NCBI GenBank assembly: GCA_009741485.1 | Contig: CM019217.1 | Span: forward strand, 41,755,298-41,819,297 | From: Malurus cyaneus samueli | Lineage: Eukaryota > Chordata > Aves > Passeriformes > Maluridae | Length of the DNA stretch: 64,000 nucleotides | Direction: 5' to 3' | In this document: one piece after another, positions 49,026 through 59,900 of the stretch | Layout: each line of letters opens with the position of its first letter | Numbering within the stretch: the stretch's first letter is position 1 | The notes under the pieces: model-generated | Database searches by the model: none | Told to the model about the DNA's origin: nothing | Seen by the model: only the letters and a program-made list of their open reading frames with translations | Position numbers and translations under genes: made by a program

Positions 49026-51420
49026 GTGAGTATAAGTGCTCAGACAGGATGTTTGCTTTCGCTTTGGTCTCATTGAGGGGTCAGGTTAGTCAATCCTTTC
49101 AGTCTGATTGTTGTACCAGGTTGGGGATGGTTTATTTGCTACTAAGTTGAACATTCCTTTTTTTTTTCACTTTGTGGATACAGACTTCATTTGAAGGATC
49201 TGAAAAATGTTTCCAATTCAAAATAATGCAAATGTACATGAAGTATTTGTAATTGTTTTCAACTCATAGTGTTAATGATGCAGCTAGCATGAGAAGCTGA
49301 TTTGATTATGCCCAGTGTTATTCAGCAAGGGAAGTGCATTCACTCAATGTTGCTAGGCTACCAGCCTTATTTACAGATAGTCAGAACCTTCCAGGGCAGA
49401 GAGAGCTGAAAAGCTTCAAGAGCAGATGTAAGAAGGGGAAATAATAAATGGCAGTGATGATGCATCAGAATTCATTTTAATGTGTTGTACTGTGGGAGCC
49501 CAGTGAGAGAATGTGCAAGGAGCAAACACCTCTGCACTTCAGTAACCTGTCACACTGCAGGCAGGGAGAGCAAGGGGAAAAGAAACCACTGGCACTGCAC
49601 AGTGCAAATCAACTGCAAATCAGTTGTCAAATTTAAGATAGATTTTTGATTTTGGAAGTCAGCAGTTGAAAAGTAAGCCACAAAGAGTGTATGCAAGAAC
49701 AGAAAGATGCACTTACAGAGTAGTCTAAAAATTCACCATTAATGAATGCTTAGTTCATCTAGCCTAATGAAATTGGGTCTGATTTGCATTTTGTCGTCAC
49801 TGTCTCAGCTAGACACAGACCTGTCCTGGGGCACCCCTCGTTTAGCAATGTATCAACCCAAAAAGAGAAGCCTTGCCTCCAACAAGCCTCACAGAGCTCA
49901 TTTTGGAGCCTTCACGAGCGATGGCAGCGCTACAAAGGAAACCTACCTGCAGCACCTTATCTCTTGTCCCTGGGGTTCTTCACCATCTTTGCCTCTGCCT
50001 GCTTAGGGACCGTGACCCGCTGAGTTCCCTCACCCACTGCACTGTCTCCAGGCCTGGATGTGACATCGGAACCATGGGCCACAACATGTTCTGCTGGCAG
50101 CCTCAGAAGAGCGGAAGGAGTGGCCATGGCCGTGGCCAGCTGGGAGCTGCAGGGATGGATGGCCCAGAACAGGCCCACCAGGCCCCAGCATGGCCACGGC
50201 CCAGACAGGAGGCAGAGCTGAGCCGAGCATGGGCACTGGGGCTGAGGGAAAGATGGGGCACAGGGCTGGGGCTGCCTGGGGGGAGGCCTCTGGCAGGGCC
50301 TCTCCGTGCCATCTGGGCCCGGATGCTTTTTACCCATTTTATGGGATTCCCAATAAATAAAAGGAGCATGTGTAGGGGAGGGCTAGTGCACTCAAGCCTG
50401 AGTTACTGTATGATGGGGCTGCTGCTTGAGTGCACAGATTTCCCCATGCTTCCAGTTTAAGCATACCCAGTGTGTTTTCCACTAATGGAACAAATTTATC
50501 TACACAGGAAACAGTCTCATTTGTGAAATATGACCCCATCAAATACAGGGCAGAAAATAGATTTTTCACAGAATAGCTCAAGTCCTGTCCTTTGAAAAAC
50601 AAGGATCTGCATTTCCACAAGAAATCACTTGCACAAACGTGACAGCTTCTGCCTCAGGTATAATGGATGTAGAAACATGTTTATCTTGAAATTGCTACTG
50701 GGAGGTGTGTAAACGTACATATGTTCGCTCATCAGCCACCTTAACAAAAAAATCCTATAGATATACAAGAATGGCTTCTTCCAGCCAAAGGAAGAGAGAA
50801 GAAAATTTGCAGTGGTGAAATGCTGCATTCGGGGTGCTAACCTTGGTGCTCCTGTAAGCCTGATGACTAAAACTTGCTGAACACCGTGAGTCATATGAGG
50901 CTGTACCTCCCTGCCCCGGCTGCCTGGGCCTGCTCATGTCAGTGTGAATCAGTGCTGGAGAGGCAAGAGCATCTCGGCTGAGAAAAAGAGCGCATTAAAA
51001 AACAAAAGAGAAACGGGAGAAATGTGTTTACAGCCTGCTCTGTTAGTTTGCAGCTGGCATGCACTAACATCCATCACTTAAATGTTTAAGGCTCTATTAC
51101 TCAAGCAGAGGAATGGCAGTAGCTGCAGGCACAGAAGCAAATTTTACTCCATTAACCCTCAAATACCACCTGGAGTAACTTCTCATCTTCACTGGAGTTC
51201 CTTTATTTTATCCTGCTGTAACAGAGGACAGAGCTTTACTCATCTAATTCAGACACAGTGGGTGAGAGGAAAAGAGGCAAAATATGTAGGTAATATCAAA
51301 TGTAGGGAACCTGCTACTGCCTTCCAACTCACAAGGAAGGAGCAGTGAGGCTGTGCATCCTTGACAGGCTGCCACAAACACCCAGCATCCTCTAAACTGT
51401 GGCTGCTCATTGCCCATTAC
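49026..51420. other. Noncoding interval with a GC-rich patch
   Basis: Mostly AT-rich and featureless, except for roughly 49870-50345, which is clearly richer in G and C and open for long stretches on both strands (195 codons on plus, 126 on minus). An AATAAATAAA motif follows at about 50352. No domain was recognised, and high GC alone lengthens chance frames. It may be an unrecognised repeat or the edge of an old insertion. Confidence 0.45.
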
Positions 51421-51425
51421 CCACT
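51421..51425. repeat. Target-site duplication of the solo LTR, left copy
   Basis: CCACT precedes the TGTGGTGG end of the LTR and is repeated at 52503-52507 after its CGCGACA end. Confidence 0.88.
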
Positions 51426-52502
51426 TGTGGTGGTTTTACTTGGCCCAGTTTTTGGAGGTGGGGGGGCCAAAAAGATGGCGCCTGTGAGAAGCTTCTGGAG
51501 GCTTCCACCATGTCCAGTAGAGCCAATTGCTGTTGGCTCTGAGGATGATGGACATGCCACTGACCAAACCTGGGCCAATTAAAGATAGTGGTTACGCCTC
51601 TGTGAAAACATATTTAAGAAGAAATCAAAACAAGGAGCACTCAGAGTAGTTTTGCCAGTGGAGGAGGCTGAGAAATATGTGAAGGATGCAGACACCAAGG
51701 TCAGTGCAGGAGGGGGAGGAGCTGCTCCAGGCGCCGGAGCTGGGATTCCTTTGCGGGCCGTGGTGATGACCATGGTGGAGCAGGCTGTCCCCCTGCAGCC
51801 CATGGGGTCCACAGAGGGTGCAGAGAACCACCCGCAGCCCGTGGAGGAGGGAGGTCCCCACGCCGGAAGCGGGCGGACACGGGAAGGGGGCTGTGTCCAG
51901 CAGAAGACCCATGAGAGAGAGGCCTTGCTCCGAGATGGAACAGCCTGCTTTCTGACTGTACCCAGTGGACAAGGAGCCCACGGCGCAACAGTTTTGAGAT
52001 GACTGTTTGCCCGTGGGGGGGACTCACGCAGCAGCAGATGTGTGTGTAGCCTGCTGCTCGTGAGAGTGGAGCCACGCCGGAGAGCGTTCATGAAGAACTG
52101 TCTCCGTGGGAAGGACCCACAGGCATCGCAAGGGAAGGAATCTTCTCCCTCAGCTGTCACAGAGGATCCGCGTGATGAACTGACCAACCCCACACCCTGT
52201 TTCGTTCCTGCTGCTTTGTTGTATGTGGGAAGGGGGGAGGAGTGGGGAGAAGATCGGTGTCTTTGAGGGTTGTAATTTATTTCTCATTCTCCTCCTCTGT
52301 TAGTTATAAAATTCACTTGATTATTTAAGTTGTGCCTGTTTTGTCCATAAGTGTTTTCTTCCCTGTTCCTTATTCTCAACTAATGAACCTTTTGTTAGTT
52401 TTTTTCCCCTTCGCTCTTCTCTACCCGGTGTGGTGGTGGGGGAGAGCGAATGAGCAGGTGTTGTGGGTGCCTGGCTTTTGGCCGGCATTCCAAACCGCGA
52501 CA
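51426..52502 (+). mobile_element. Solo LTR, ERVL type (TguLTR5-like)
   Basis: A 1077-base LTR with TG...CA ends (TGTGGTGGTTTTACTTGG at the left, CCAAACCGCGACA at the right) and a perfect 5-bp target duplication, but no internal retroviral sequence, so it is a solo LTR left by recombination between two LTRs. It has a CATATTTAAG TATA-like box near 51609, internal sub-repeats built on GTGGAG and CACGCCGGAG words (about 51770-52090), and a TTTATTTCTCATTCTCCTCC segment near 52277. These match my memory of the songbird ERVL LTR group named after zebra finch. The long minus-strand frames inside it (up to 204 codons, 51579-52193) are by-products of its GC content. Confidence 0.88.
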
Positions 52503-52507
52503 CCACT
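52503..52507. repeat. Target-site duplication of the solo LTR, right copy
   Basis: CCACT, identical to 51421-51425. Confidence 0.88.
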
Positions 52508-54368
52508 TCTGAATCCAGTAGCCTGTCCCTCCTTGGGTTCTAGCTCTGGAAATATGAAGCTTCTCTCAGCCCATGGTGCCCAGGTAATTGTTGGCATCCA
52601 TCGCTGCCAGGGGAGCTCTCCAGCAATGTGTCTGCATGGTGTATCTCACCATGCTCCCCTCCAGCTGCAGTGGGCACAGAGGTCATCTCAGGTCACCTTC
52701 TGCCAGGAGATGCACAGACAGCAGGATCCCCACAACCCCGGCCAGTGCAGCTTGGGTGGCTCCAGCAAGGGTCAGTGTGCTCTACACTGTGAGTCTTATT
52801 ATTCTATGGGGCCTCATCCCTTCTGTGCACAGCCATGGAAAGCAGGAGCCTCCTCAGAGCCACAGGTATTGTGGGAAGCTGGAAAGATCCAAAGCTGAGG
52901 AGCACTGGAAGGTGCTGGATCCTTCCAGACTCTTCCAGATAAAAAAAACTGTTCTGTTTAAAGGTGCCACTAATTGCTTTAGGCACCTTTAATGTTTGAA
53001 GAGTTCAGATTTGTGATTTTTGGGGATGATTTACGTCTTATCTGTCTTAATACAGACCTTAATTTCTCTGGTTGTTTTTGCTGTGGTGACTAATAGCATC
53101 TCCTGTCAACATGAATGTTTCAATAGAGACACATTCTTCTGGCATATTCCCCCTTATTCAGGTCTAATGCTTGATATTGGGAGGATATTGCTTGGGGGAA
53201 ATCTACATGAAATCTTTGGGAACTACATGGATTCTCTGCTGCATTGCATTTATTCAGGCATTAAAAGTTAGTCTGTTATGAAACATTTGGGAAGGAAATT
53301 AATGTATCAGCTGTTAAGTTTTCCATATGTATGGTTGAATGTCCCCAAAGAATCCACAATGAGTGAGTCCTTGAGATTTTTTTAAATCTTTTTTTGCACT
53401 TTAACACGTAACCACATGTTTTAGCTATGATATAAACATTAGCAGAAAGGGAGGATTTAAAATATTATGTAGAAGAATTGAGGTGTAAATTATCTGTTTA
53501 TCTTAGCATGATTGCATGATTGGAAATTTATTACTTCCTAGGCCACTTATTACAGAAAATACAGAAATTTTATATCATAAATGATTTTATTTAACCCTAG
53601 TTTGTAATTTCTTTTAAAAAGCAACTTCTCACTTTCTTTAAGACAGATCACATCTTCTAGTTACAAAATAGGAAAAATACCCCAAAAGCCCCTCTCTTGT
53701 ACTGAAAGTTAAGTTTTATAGTAATTATAAGTTAGTATATATATATTATATACTTTTTATTATATGTAGTTGAACTTTTAAAAAAGGCTGGGTTTTTTTT
53801 TATTAAGAAGAATAAATTAATCAATTTAATCAAGTTTTGATCAAACACAGAACAATAGGCCTTAATATACATGGAGGGAAGAAAGAACAAGAAAAATGCC
53901 TTCAGTTGTGAGTGAATGTGAGCTGGGAATTATTTGATACCCTGAAACACTTAGGTGAGGTACTCATTTATTTCTCTTAGAGTCTCAGGCCCTTTGTTCT
54001 TTACAATCCCCATTCTTGTCGCATCCACTGGTCCTCTGATTCCTGAAACACACCCTATCCTTGGACTGAAAATATCAACACATCATTGTGAAAAAAATAA
54101 TGAGATTTACTGTACTGAACCCTGTGTGGGAGTACTTTCTAGATGTGCTTTCAGTAACTGGGACCCAGTGCTGAAGAAGTAAAAGAAAACAACTTAGGCT
54201 ATCGATACAACTTTCTTGAAGCAAGAGAAAACAAACCCTATTTCTAACAGTTGTTCAATGCAGTTTGAAATAATTTCAGACTGTCAAATTTCATGTAGTT
54301 TCCATGTGAACTTAAAATTTCTGTTTTTAACAATGTTTTACCAGATTTTTTTTTGTTTTGTTTCCTAG

Positions 54369-54433
54369 GCTTAGCAGAGAGAAACTATTGGAGTGAGAGA
54401 AGAACTGGAGAACCTGCAGAATCTGGAATCCAG
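54369..54433 (+). other. Candidate exon B (unproven)
   Basis: A 65-nt block lies between a pyrimidine-rich acceptor (TTTGTTTTGTTTCCTAG) and a strong donor (GTAAGA). Two of three frames are closed. The third is open throughout (2 bases plus 21 codons, beginning L-A-E-R-N-Y-W and ending E-S-G-I-Q) and ends on a codon boundary, which fits the frame of candidate exon C. No domain was recognised. The strong splice sites make this the best single exon candidate in the window. Confidence 0.32.
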
Positions 54434-54506
54434 GTAAGATTCCACAGTTATTTTAGTGGAAGCTTTTATTCCTAGTCTGTGTATTTTCTATATTATTTAT
54501 TTATTA

Positions 54507-54508
<2 letters not shown>

Positions 54509-54544
<36 letters not shown>
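54509..54544. repeat. Poly-T run
   Basis: Thirty-six consecutive T shortly downstream of candidate exon B. No adjoining retrotransposon body was recognised. Such runs are error-prone in assembly. Confidence 0.95.
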
Positions 54545-55861
54545 CTGGCTGCATCTGGAATAATTTTCTAGGAAGAGATTCCCTTTCCCACTCAGTCCAT
54601 TTTTCTTTTAAGTGTTTTTTTGCTTTGTGCTATTTTGAAAAGTAATAAGATGCAAGTAGGCTACCCTTATCTGAAGTGGCTTTATAAGTAGGACAAAGTC
54701 TGAATCTCTTAGCACAAACTTGGACAAAAGTAAAGATTCTAATTTTTTTTTCAAAGTTTTACTGCTGTTATTATTATGTAACCACACAATACATGGCTAA
54801 ATTTAAACACAACTTCAAATAAAGAAGGTAGCGTTAATTCTTTTATACCTCGCCTGATTTTAAAATAAACAATTGTGAGGTTCAAATCTTGTCAATCTTC
54901 GTTTTTGTTTTTTTGTTTTTTTTTCCCAGATGTTTTTCTGAACTCTTCAGCTTTGCAATACACTTGTAAATACTGGAACAGACTTTTGCATTATAACAAT
55001 AGAAGTGTCTTACTAAAAGCAGACTGTCTTATGGTGTCAGCTCCCCTCTGTCTCTGCTCAGAAAAAGGGCACAGGTCAAATGGACAGTTGTGTAGGTACA
55101 CAGGGGCGAGGCCAGCAAGCAATTAATTGAATTCTTAACTCCAGAGGATGTTTGGAGTGTAGTTTCTGGATGCAGTCAGCCTCACCAGGTTAGGTGCCTA
55201 GCCTGTCCTCCCTAGACAGTTTTCCTGCTCAGTCTGATGTCTCACTGGAGATATCAACCAGCTCTGTAAGAGAGAAACCCTCTTATTTTTGGTATGCATC
55301 TGTTGTTGCTCTAGGCTACAGCAGAGTAGAGCTCTGGGCTCTAGCTTGTCCCATTTTTTTCCACTACCTTGAGCTAGTGATTCACAACATCTTTGCTGTC
55401 AAAAAGTCACAGTTTTTAGTGGGAAAGCATGAGACACAACCGGGTCGAAAGGAGGAGAGGTGATTTAAACAAAGGACTGTGACATATCTCCATCTGTGCA
55501 GTTCAGCTGTCACATGTGGCCTCCTGAATGGGAATTATAAGTGAGCTAACAGGATGCAACATTTCTAAAGTGTATAAACAGCAAATGCTTCTTTTGATAT
55601 ATGACTTGCAAAATATTGTAGCAGCCTTAAAAATGCCACAACATGACAAAGAGAAGTTCTATGTAAATTATGGGGAGAAAGTACTGAAGGGAAAAGAAAA
55701 GGACCTTAAAGGAAAAAAAGGAGGTGTCAGGTTTGTCAGTCATTGAAGTGGCAGATGACTGGGAAATGTAGAAAATCAAATGGGTTAATTTCTTCTTGTA
55801 AGCATTTTCTAAAATTTAATTTGATTGTCTAGTTTTTTTTGTTTTGCAATCCTGTCCTCAG

Positions 55862-55943
55862 GAACCTTGCACTTTACTAAAGGAAGGAGCTTTTAAGCCT
55901 GTCAGGTTTCAGATGCAGCCAAATGAAAACAGATCTACTAGAG
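55862..55943 (+). other. Candidate exon C (unproven)
   Basis: An 82-nt block lies between a pyrimidine tract ending CCTGTCCTCAG and the donor GTATGT. It is open from its first base (27 codons starting E-P-C-T-L-L-K-E-G, then one leftover G), in phase with candidate exon B upstream and with candidate exon D downstream, where the leftover G plus AG would make a glutamate codon. No family was recognised. Confidence 0.3.
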
Positions 55944-56471
55944 GTATGTACTACCTCAGGGCTTCAAAGTCAAGTGAAAGTTTTCTCTTTGGATATTCCT
56001 GGGCCTTGAGATGTGTTTTAGGAATTGGGGAACTGCTGGGCGTGTTCTGCCTATCCCAAAGGACATGGAGAAATTTTGTACCACTGGATGTTAGGTCATT
56101 GTAAACTTTCCCTGGTGGGCATAAAACAGAACAGTTTCTGTAGGAATGCAATAAATGAAAATTGCCTTATAAGAAGTGTTTGTATAAACAAGTGAAACAT
56201 TTCTCTGTCTAACCAAGCCCGATTTTGGTATTGAAAGTGGTTCAGGTAGTGCAAGCCTGTGTATCTCTACAGCATACTGTCAACAGAGGTAATGAACCCT
56301 CTCATTAGTGTGCTAGGCATGAAACAGACTCTAATCTGTAAAGGGAGCTGAAATGTCATATTTAGCTATGTTCCTACAAGGAATTTACATGAGGACTGCC
56401 AAAATGTGTGGGGGTCACTGGAATATGACACACTCTTTTGCTTCTGAGGTACAATGATTGATTAAAATATT

Positions 56472-56985
56472 TCATAAAAACATCGAATAATTAAGGTTGG
56501 AAAAGACCTCCATGGTAATTGAGTCCAACTTTTGACCCAACATCATTATGTCAACTAAAACACTAAATGCCATGTCCATTTTTTTCCTGAACACTGCCAG
56601 GGATGGTGACTCCACCACCTCCCTGGACAGCCATTCCAATGCCAAACCATGCCTTCAGTGAAGAAATTCCTCCTGGTGTCCAAACTAAACCTCCTCTGGT
56701 GCAGCTCCAGGCTGTGTCCTCTCATCCTGTCACTGGTTGCCTGAGAGAAGAGGCTGAGCCCCATCTGGCTACAACTTCATTTTAGGCAGTTGTAGAAAGT
56801 GATTTGATCCCCCCTATGCCTTCTTTTCTCCAGGCTAAACAAATCCAGATCCTTCAGCTGCTGCTCTGAAGATTTACTCTCTAGACACTTCACCAATTCT
56901 GTTGTCATTGTCCGGACATGCTCCAGCACCTCAATGTCCTTCTTGAAGTAGGGGGCCCAGGATTGGACACAGTACTCAACACATG
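56472..56985 (-). mobile_element. CR1 LINE 3' fragment, minus strand
   Basis: A 514-base piece of CR1 in reverse orientation. On the plus strand it reads AAGGTTGGAAAAGACCTCCA, GAGTCCAAC, GGTGACTCCACCACCTCCCT, CCATTCCAATGCC, AAATTCCTCCTGGTGTCCAA, CTCTGGTGCAGCTCCAGGC, CAGCTGCTGCTCTG and GGACACAGTACTCAACACA, which is the usual order for the end of CR1 ORF2 and its 3' untranslated part on the complementary strand. The coding remnant is short and interrupted. The 3' terminus is at the low-coordinate side; the 5' truncation near 56985 is approximate. Confidence 0.93.
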
Positions 56986-59900
56986 GCAAAATTTGTTAAA
57001 GCTGAGGAGTTATAAAATATCATTGTTTCAGAAGATATCTAAGCATAGCTTTATTTGTTTGATTTTTCAAGAGACATTATATTGTATGATATTTGCTCGG
57101 CCATGAGAATGTTACTAAGAGTTTCTTGGGATACATCATACACTACTCATTCTTAGGAAGAGGAAGGTGCAGCTGATTTGGCAAGATTGGTGTCTGAATC
57201 TGAGACATAAAGACGCTGCTAATATGCCACTCAATCGATCTTGTGCATGCATCACCAAGAGTAGAGCTGCAGGCTGAATAAGCTTCAAAAGGCTATTCAA
57301 ATGGCTCATGTTTTTCAAGATGAATTTTTGACAGCTATTAAGGCAGCTAAACTGCATTTTTAGAAGAGATAACATTTTATTTAGGTTTTATTTTGCTGTT
57401 TTCTTATGCAAGTAAACAAGTATTGTGTTGCCAGGGTTGCTTAACCGTTCCTCAGATGATAGAATGACTTATGAATATCTATGATTCAGGCAAGATCTTG
57501 CAAAGCTGTGCAGCATCTCATGCTTACTAACAAGGAGAGACTGATATATTTTTCAGCAATGTTGACACTTGTACAAAAAAGTGTTTTTATACACTGCCAC
57601 TGAAATGCCCTGTAATGGCCACATTAAAGTCGTCACAATGACGTGACTTATGCTGTTTAACTGTGAACAAGGAAACTGCTTGTCTGAGGCAATGGATTTT
57701 TGCCTCAGCCTATTCCAGGAAAGAAAAAAAGGAAAAAGTCCTTAAACTTATGAAGTTCACTCTGATACAGAAAGTGATATATGTAAGTGAACTACTAAAT
57801 ATTCATTCTAAAAATGTTCTATACAAGGCCTGGGGAATGACAGCAAATTATCCTAATCAGAAATTGGATAGACTGCAATTTGTATAGCACAACAGAAAAT
57901 GCAGACTGAAAAAAATTGGGCAGCCTGGCAACACTTCTTTGCACTCCTTATGTTTCATAAATTATTGAATCACACAGCAGTAACTTACTGGGCTGAATTT
58001 GCCAGTTTTGAATTTTATTCATGGTTAAAATGTCTTCCCTCTATAGTTCAAGAGAATGAAATAGCATTCTAATAATTGTGTAACCTTTAAAACAGACTAG
58101 TCATTTAAAACCAATTAGTATTAATGGGGTCCCCCTCCATAACTATAGGGTCTTTTTTGCATTTTTTAGAAAATGACATTATAAGGAACTAGAAGTGGTT
58201 AATGAATTTTTCTGAAAAAAACTGAAAGACTGCTGCTATAGTTTCAACTGCATTATGTATATTCAGAAAAAAATAAAAATACACTGAAAGCAGAGCAAAA
58301 TTCTCTGTATGACAATAAAAACAGTAAAGAATAAAATTAGAGTATGCAACAGCAGAAAAATGACAATGTGATTTCCTTCTGCAGAGCACAATGACGGCTA
58401 CAAGAAGCCCTTGTTGCTAATCCTGATCTTTGCTTCTCTCTCTACCCCTATCCTTTCACTTTGAATTCTGAAAACCAGAAACCTTCTTCCACATTTACTG
58501 TGGCATAATGGTAAGCAAGGGAGAGCTGTCCTCTTAGCTTAGATACAGCCCTGAAGAAATGCAGCTCCCATCTGATGCTCAACAACACTTAAACTTCTCC
58601 AGTCCTCAGCACAGAAGGAAGTTGTCACTAGCTGCCAGAAAAAGATCAGGTTTTGTTTCTCTGCAACATGACCTGGTTTAAATTTTGAAGATTGACCAAT
58701 GAGAAAATATATGGAGTTTATTTCTTTCCCAGTTGAGCAAAGATTGCAAAAATAGACTTGACAGTAGGGTATGTCCAGAGATACATTATTATTTTATTTT
58801 GTATCCTTTAAAGTCATATTTTTGATCAGGAATTTGCACAGCTTCTAGGATCTTGATTTTTTTTTTTTTTATTTTGTCTTTAATTGTCATTACTTCACTG
58901 AATCACTGAATCTTTAGAAGCTCTATAAAAACTCTTACACCAATTGCTGGTGCCTGTGACAGCATGGAAATCTTGTGCTGCAGCGGGTTGCCTGCCTGGG
59001 TCATGCAGGATGATGTGCAATTGCCTAAAAGCTCTTTACCTTTCTCTCAAGAAGCAGGGCTTAGTCAAAAGTAAAAATGGGCTGTCAGTGGTCAATAAGC
59101 TGCACTTTGAGCTGACCTGGTGTTCTTCTGAGTGAAGCTATGTTTCTGAATCACTGGGGCTTTTTACATTTCAACTGTCATGTAAAATCTTTCGAGGATT
59201 GAAAAGTAGTAGTTTAAAGAAAAGTAGCAATATCTGTTTCAGTAAAATAAAATGACGTATTTACATGTTGAATAAGATGAATTAATTTTTTACTGGCCTT
59301 AAATATTGTGAAACTATGAGGCAAATAGCATAAGCAGTCTGACATTACTGTGTGCATCATTATAATAGCTGGAACTCTTTTCCCATGTGGCAACCTTCAT
59401 ACTTTAGTAACTAAAACCAGTTAACCCAAATCCAGCTTCTATTAAAAATTTGCTATACAGATTTCCTGGGCTGACAGTGAAAAGAGTTTTAAAAGAATTA
59501 ATTTTTCTATTTAAAATTATTTGATACTCATCTCATACTAAAAGATCAACATGGTATTTAAGCTTTAGACAAATGTTTAAAATCTACCTTATTAAAAGCT
59601 AAGCTGGCAAAATGCAAAGGATTTATTTTATTTTCCAATATACATTTATTCTTTGCATCTCAATTTATGGCTCTGCTCAGCAAGAATTTTGTTTCATGTG
59701 GTATGGTAGGTAGAGAGGATACCAAGCTAACTTTGTGAATCCAAAATGTGGATTTGTGACCAAATACAATGCAATGACTCTAACTCATGCCTCTGCTGGA
59801 GAAAGTGCACTCGAGTGACAGTGCACAGTCGGTTCAGTTATGTAGCAGCTTCTACATCCACCTGAGCCAGCAACCAGAGGCTGCTATCCCCCAAATGGAA

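Larger units (their letters stand above)
52508..56471. other. Noncoding interval with two candidate exons
   Basis: No recognised gene. Apart from the candidate exons at 54369 and 55862, a block at 54930-55092 follows a very long pyrimidine tract ending CCCAG and is open in one frame up to a GTACAC donor, but its phase does not fit exon B. The first ~450 bases (52508-52950) are moderately GC-rich with no recognised repeat. Confidence 0.5.

Noticed and set aside
51579..52193. 204-codon minus-strand frame
   Set aside because: It lies entirely within the solo LTR and arises from its GC-rich sub-repeats; no domain is visible.
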